Source of the DNA: Cordia subcordata
Lineage: Eukaryota > Streptophyta > Magnoliopsida > Boraginales > Cordiaceae
Direction: 5' to 3'
Assembly (NCBI GenBank): GCA_028554755.1
Contig: JAPTOF010000015.1
Span: 12,411,501 to 12,475,500 of the forward strand
Length of the DNA stretch: 64,000 nucleotides
Shown here: positions 61,562-64,000 of the stretch, piece after piece
Numbering within the stretch: the stretch's first letter is position 1
Layout of the letters: the number at the start of each line of letters is the position of its first letter
The notes under the pieces: model-generated
Told to the model about the DNA's origin: nothing
Database searches by the model: none
The model's input: the letters and a program-made list of their open reading frames with translations, nothing else
Made by a program: the position numbers and the translations under genes

Positions 61562-61975
61562 ATCAATTTATTATTAGAATGGAAGGAAAGCTCACCAGCA
61601 GATGAAGAAAACTAACCTAGTAAAATGCAAATATTGAAAGAAAAAAACAGAAGTAAAATTTATAAATTATCCCCAAATAAGTTGTTAAGAGAAATATTGA
61701 AAAACAAACACACGTAGTACTGTACAAATAATAAGCCCCAAATCGTGTGTAACTAATTACAACAGGAACATTAGAAACACATTAAGCCCCAAAGGTGTAC
61801 ATTGTTCATAATATTTATCAAAATAATACCCCAATCGTCATTCACCAAAACATTCAGACCAAAACATCTATTACAAAATACAATCATTCGTAGTAATACA
61901 ATTATTGGAACAGGGATTTTAGCCAAGGAAATCAAAGCAAAACATGACTGATGTTTATGTATTTGAGGCGTAAAT
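61562..61975. other. Intergenic sequence
   Basis: Nothing recognised. Confidence 0.4.
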
Positions 61976-62598
61976 TGCATGATTTAGAGTGTGTTTGAGT
62001 GTGTATTTTGGTATTAATTTTGTCTATTTTGAGCTTTTGAGTGTTTATTGTGCGACATGAGTGTTTGTGTGTTGTGTATTATTTTCCTTTTTTTATATTT
62101 TTTATTTTATTATCTTGATTTTAGTTAGTATTAATTCAATTAGAGTTGTTAATTAATTAATTAGGAAGTAGTCAGGATTTAGTTAATTAGAATTAATTAA
62201 GTTAATTACTAACTTAGTTTAATTAGGATTTAGGAAACTAGTTAATTAATTAATTAGGTTAGGTTAGAATTATATTATATATATAATATATATATAATAT
62301 GTACACTATAATATGTATATATATATATATATATAATATTTATTAAACACAACTCACACACATAAACAATCACACACATGCAAGCACCCGTGGACCCCTT
62401 TGACTTTTCTTTCCTTTTGTCTTGTTTGTTCTCAGCACAATTAACCCATGAATCAACCCTATTACTCCCCTCACTTTTCCTTTTCTTTTCCTTTCTCTAC
62501 ACTGACACAATCACACACCACACATAGTTATATAAAGCTCATCAGCAAGAGCTAGGAATGAACTTAGCAAGACAAAAAAAAAAAAAAACCACCCTTTA

Positions 62599-62620
62599 TC
62601 TCTCTCTCTCTCTCTCTCTC
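62599..62620. repeat. (TC)11 microsatellite
   Basis: Eleven TC units downstream of a TATA-like box, as often found in plant 5' UTRs or LTR leaders. Confidence 0.9.
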
Positions 62621-63386
62621 ACGCCTCTTTACACAACAAACACCCGCTTTTTCACACACAAACACACACCTAATCTCACTATACTCTTACACATTCATGT
62701 CCATAAAGAGGGAATTTTTAGGGGCTGTTTAGGAGTATTTTTGAGCAAATTCCAGCAAGCTTCTCTGCAGGAAAAAGTGCAGAAATTAGCCTTGAAAGCT
62801 GCAAAAACAAGAGATTTTTCTTGTTCTTTTCTGAGTGTACTTTCTACTAGTTAGGACTATATAATGCACTATTTGTGTGCTTATTTTTGCAGGTTTTCGA
62901 GGTGTTTTCGGGCAAAAAAGGAAGAAATTTCAATGCAGATTTTTGCAGAAAAGTTGCTGTCAAGCCTTGTTTCGGAGATGAAAATTGCGTTTTGGAGTTG
63001 AATTTGAGCGAAATTAAAAGGAGAAGAGGTTTTAAACTTGGGATTTAATTTCTTGGACATGGAATTGATGTTTTTGACATTAAATTTCAAATTTGCACCC
63101 TCTTTTAGCATGTTGAACTAATTGTTTTAAGCTATGGTTGAATTATAGATTATTTTATGGCTTAGTGTTGGATTTTGATTTTTTATGGATTTTGTGAGGC
63201 ATGTTGATTGCATAACTTGTGAAGAATTATTGATGACTTTAATATAACATGTCTATGTGTTTGTTGAAAGTCCCAAGAGAGTTTATGCATGCTTGTTTTT
63301 TAATTGTTTATGATTATTGGTCTTGTGCTTAGCATGAAACATTGTTAATGTGTCAGCCATGATCTATTTCTTGCTAGATTTGCTAA

Positions 63387-63602
63387 GGGCCTGTTTGGAT
63401 TGGTTTTTTTTTTTTTAAGGAAAAAGCACTTTCTTTTCTAAAAAAGTTACATTAAATTTGCAATAACTATTTGATTTGGCTTTTAAAAAAGCTAAAATTC
63501 TGAAGAAAAAAAAAAGCTCAAATACAGCTTTTTTTAGAAGTTAGAATTTTCAATTTCTCAAAAAAAGCTATTTTTCGAAAGCTATGCAATCCAAACAAGC
63601 CC
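63387..63602. mobile_element. PIF/Harbinger-like MITE with TAA duplication
   Basis: The left terminus GGGCCTGTTTGGATTGG and the right terminus CAATCCAAACAAGCCC are near-perfect inverted repeats. The exact target TAA is at 63384-63386 and 63603-63605. It is 216 bp long, with T-rich then A-rich arms able to pair. Best preserved member of the family also seen at 13455, 14308 and 57399. Confidence 0.9.
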
Positions 63603-64000
63603 TAATTGCGCTTGAATAGGCTTACAATCTCCTTAGTTTGAAACAGAATTAATGGGGTGCCTTAATTAACTTGGATTAGTCAAATCACTTCGGTTGTTGG
63701 TGTAGTTGTAAAGCCTTAATTAGTAGGACAAGCTTATGCTCTAAAAAGGGCATGTTTAGGGATAGGAATGCACCTTTAATTAAGGATAATAAGGCTAGCT
63801 AATAAACTAAGGCATCAGAGCAATTGATTGCCCATGTTCCATAATTAGTCAATCCAATCATTAGTCGAACATAGGAAGTAATCAGACCTTAGGCCGTTTC
63901 CCATTACAGAATTCCCGTAGTTGTTCCCAGTTGCTTTCTTCTCCTTTGTTTTCCATTTACTTTTAGTTAATTTATACGCTTTAGTTTCAATAGAATAGTT

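Larger units (their letters stand above)
61976..64000 (+). mobile_element. LTR-like or retroelement-leader segment running off the window
   Basis: A TG-rich start, a TA/TAATTA-rich stretch with a microsatellite at 62270-62340, a TATA-like box (TATATAAAGC, about 62530), a (TC)n tract at 62599-62620 and then leader-like sequence with splice-like junctions near 62890 resemble the layout of the segment at 59195-61040. No protein domain is present before the window ends. The right border is outside the window. Confidence 0.35.

Noticed and set aside
1..64000. CRISPR arrays, operons, organellar DNA insertions
   Set aside because: No regularly spaced repeats, prokaryotic gene clusters or recognisable plastid or mitochondrial genes were seen; introns and plant transposons show nuclear plant DNA.

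Overview
The window is nuclear DNA from a flowering plant, most likely a eudicot. Three things point to this: a cellulose synthase gene of the CESA6/CESA2 clade with the usual 14 exons, an intronless mitochondrial-type PPR gene, and an AT-rich intergenic space full of plant transposons (Ty1/copia, LINE, TRIM, hAT, CACTA-like and PIF/Harbinger-like MITEs). The species cannot be told from the sequence. There are no operons, CRISPR arrays or ribosomal RNAs, and I found no tRNA gene.

Layout. 1-5.3 kb is gene-free and holds a direct tandem duplication of about 1.7 kb. One copy carries a MITE whose empty site survives in the other copy. 5.34-11.53 kb is a complete but dead Ty1/copia element on the minus strand, bounded by two LTRs and a 5-bp target duplication. 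11.5-15.8 kb holds MITEs and the upstream region of CESA. 15.82-23.88 kb is the CESA gene on the plus strand. 25.1-29.2 kb is a decayed LINE on the minus strand, split by a solo LTR with its own target duplication. A TRIM copy follows at 29.6-29.8 kb. 30-42 kb is transposon-derived or featureless, with a decayed hAT transposase at 35.4-37.8 kb and a small hypothetical reading frame at 32.7 kb. 42.48-44.45 kb is the PPR gene (minus strand). 45-48 kb holds a clean TRIM and two interlocked foldback elements. 48.80-56.97 kb is an RBM39/CAPER-type splicing factor (minus strand) in 13 exons. 57-64 kb is repeats, two LTR-like segments and a possible replication-protein-A-like exon.

The three intact genes have unrelated jobs: primary-wall cellulose synthesis at the plasma membrane, organellar RNA processing, and nuclear pre-mRNA splicing. 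Their adjacency looks incidental. I rebuilt both multi-exon genes by hand from GT-AG junctions and family similarity. The reading frame closes in each: 3270 nt, 1089 aa for CESA, and 1770 nt, 589 aa for the splicing factor.

I did not find a convincing new biological system. The most unusual structures are a GC-rich minisatellite-like island inside a splicing-factor intron, the interlocked A-B-A'-B' inverted repeats at 46.2-47.1 kb, and two diverged copies of one TRIM family.
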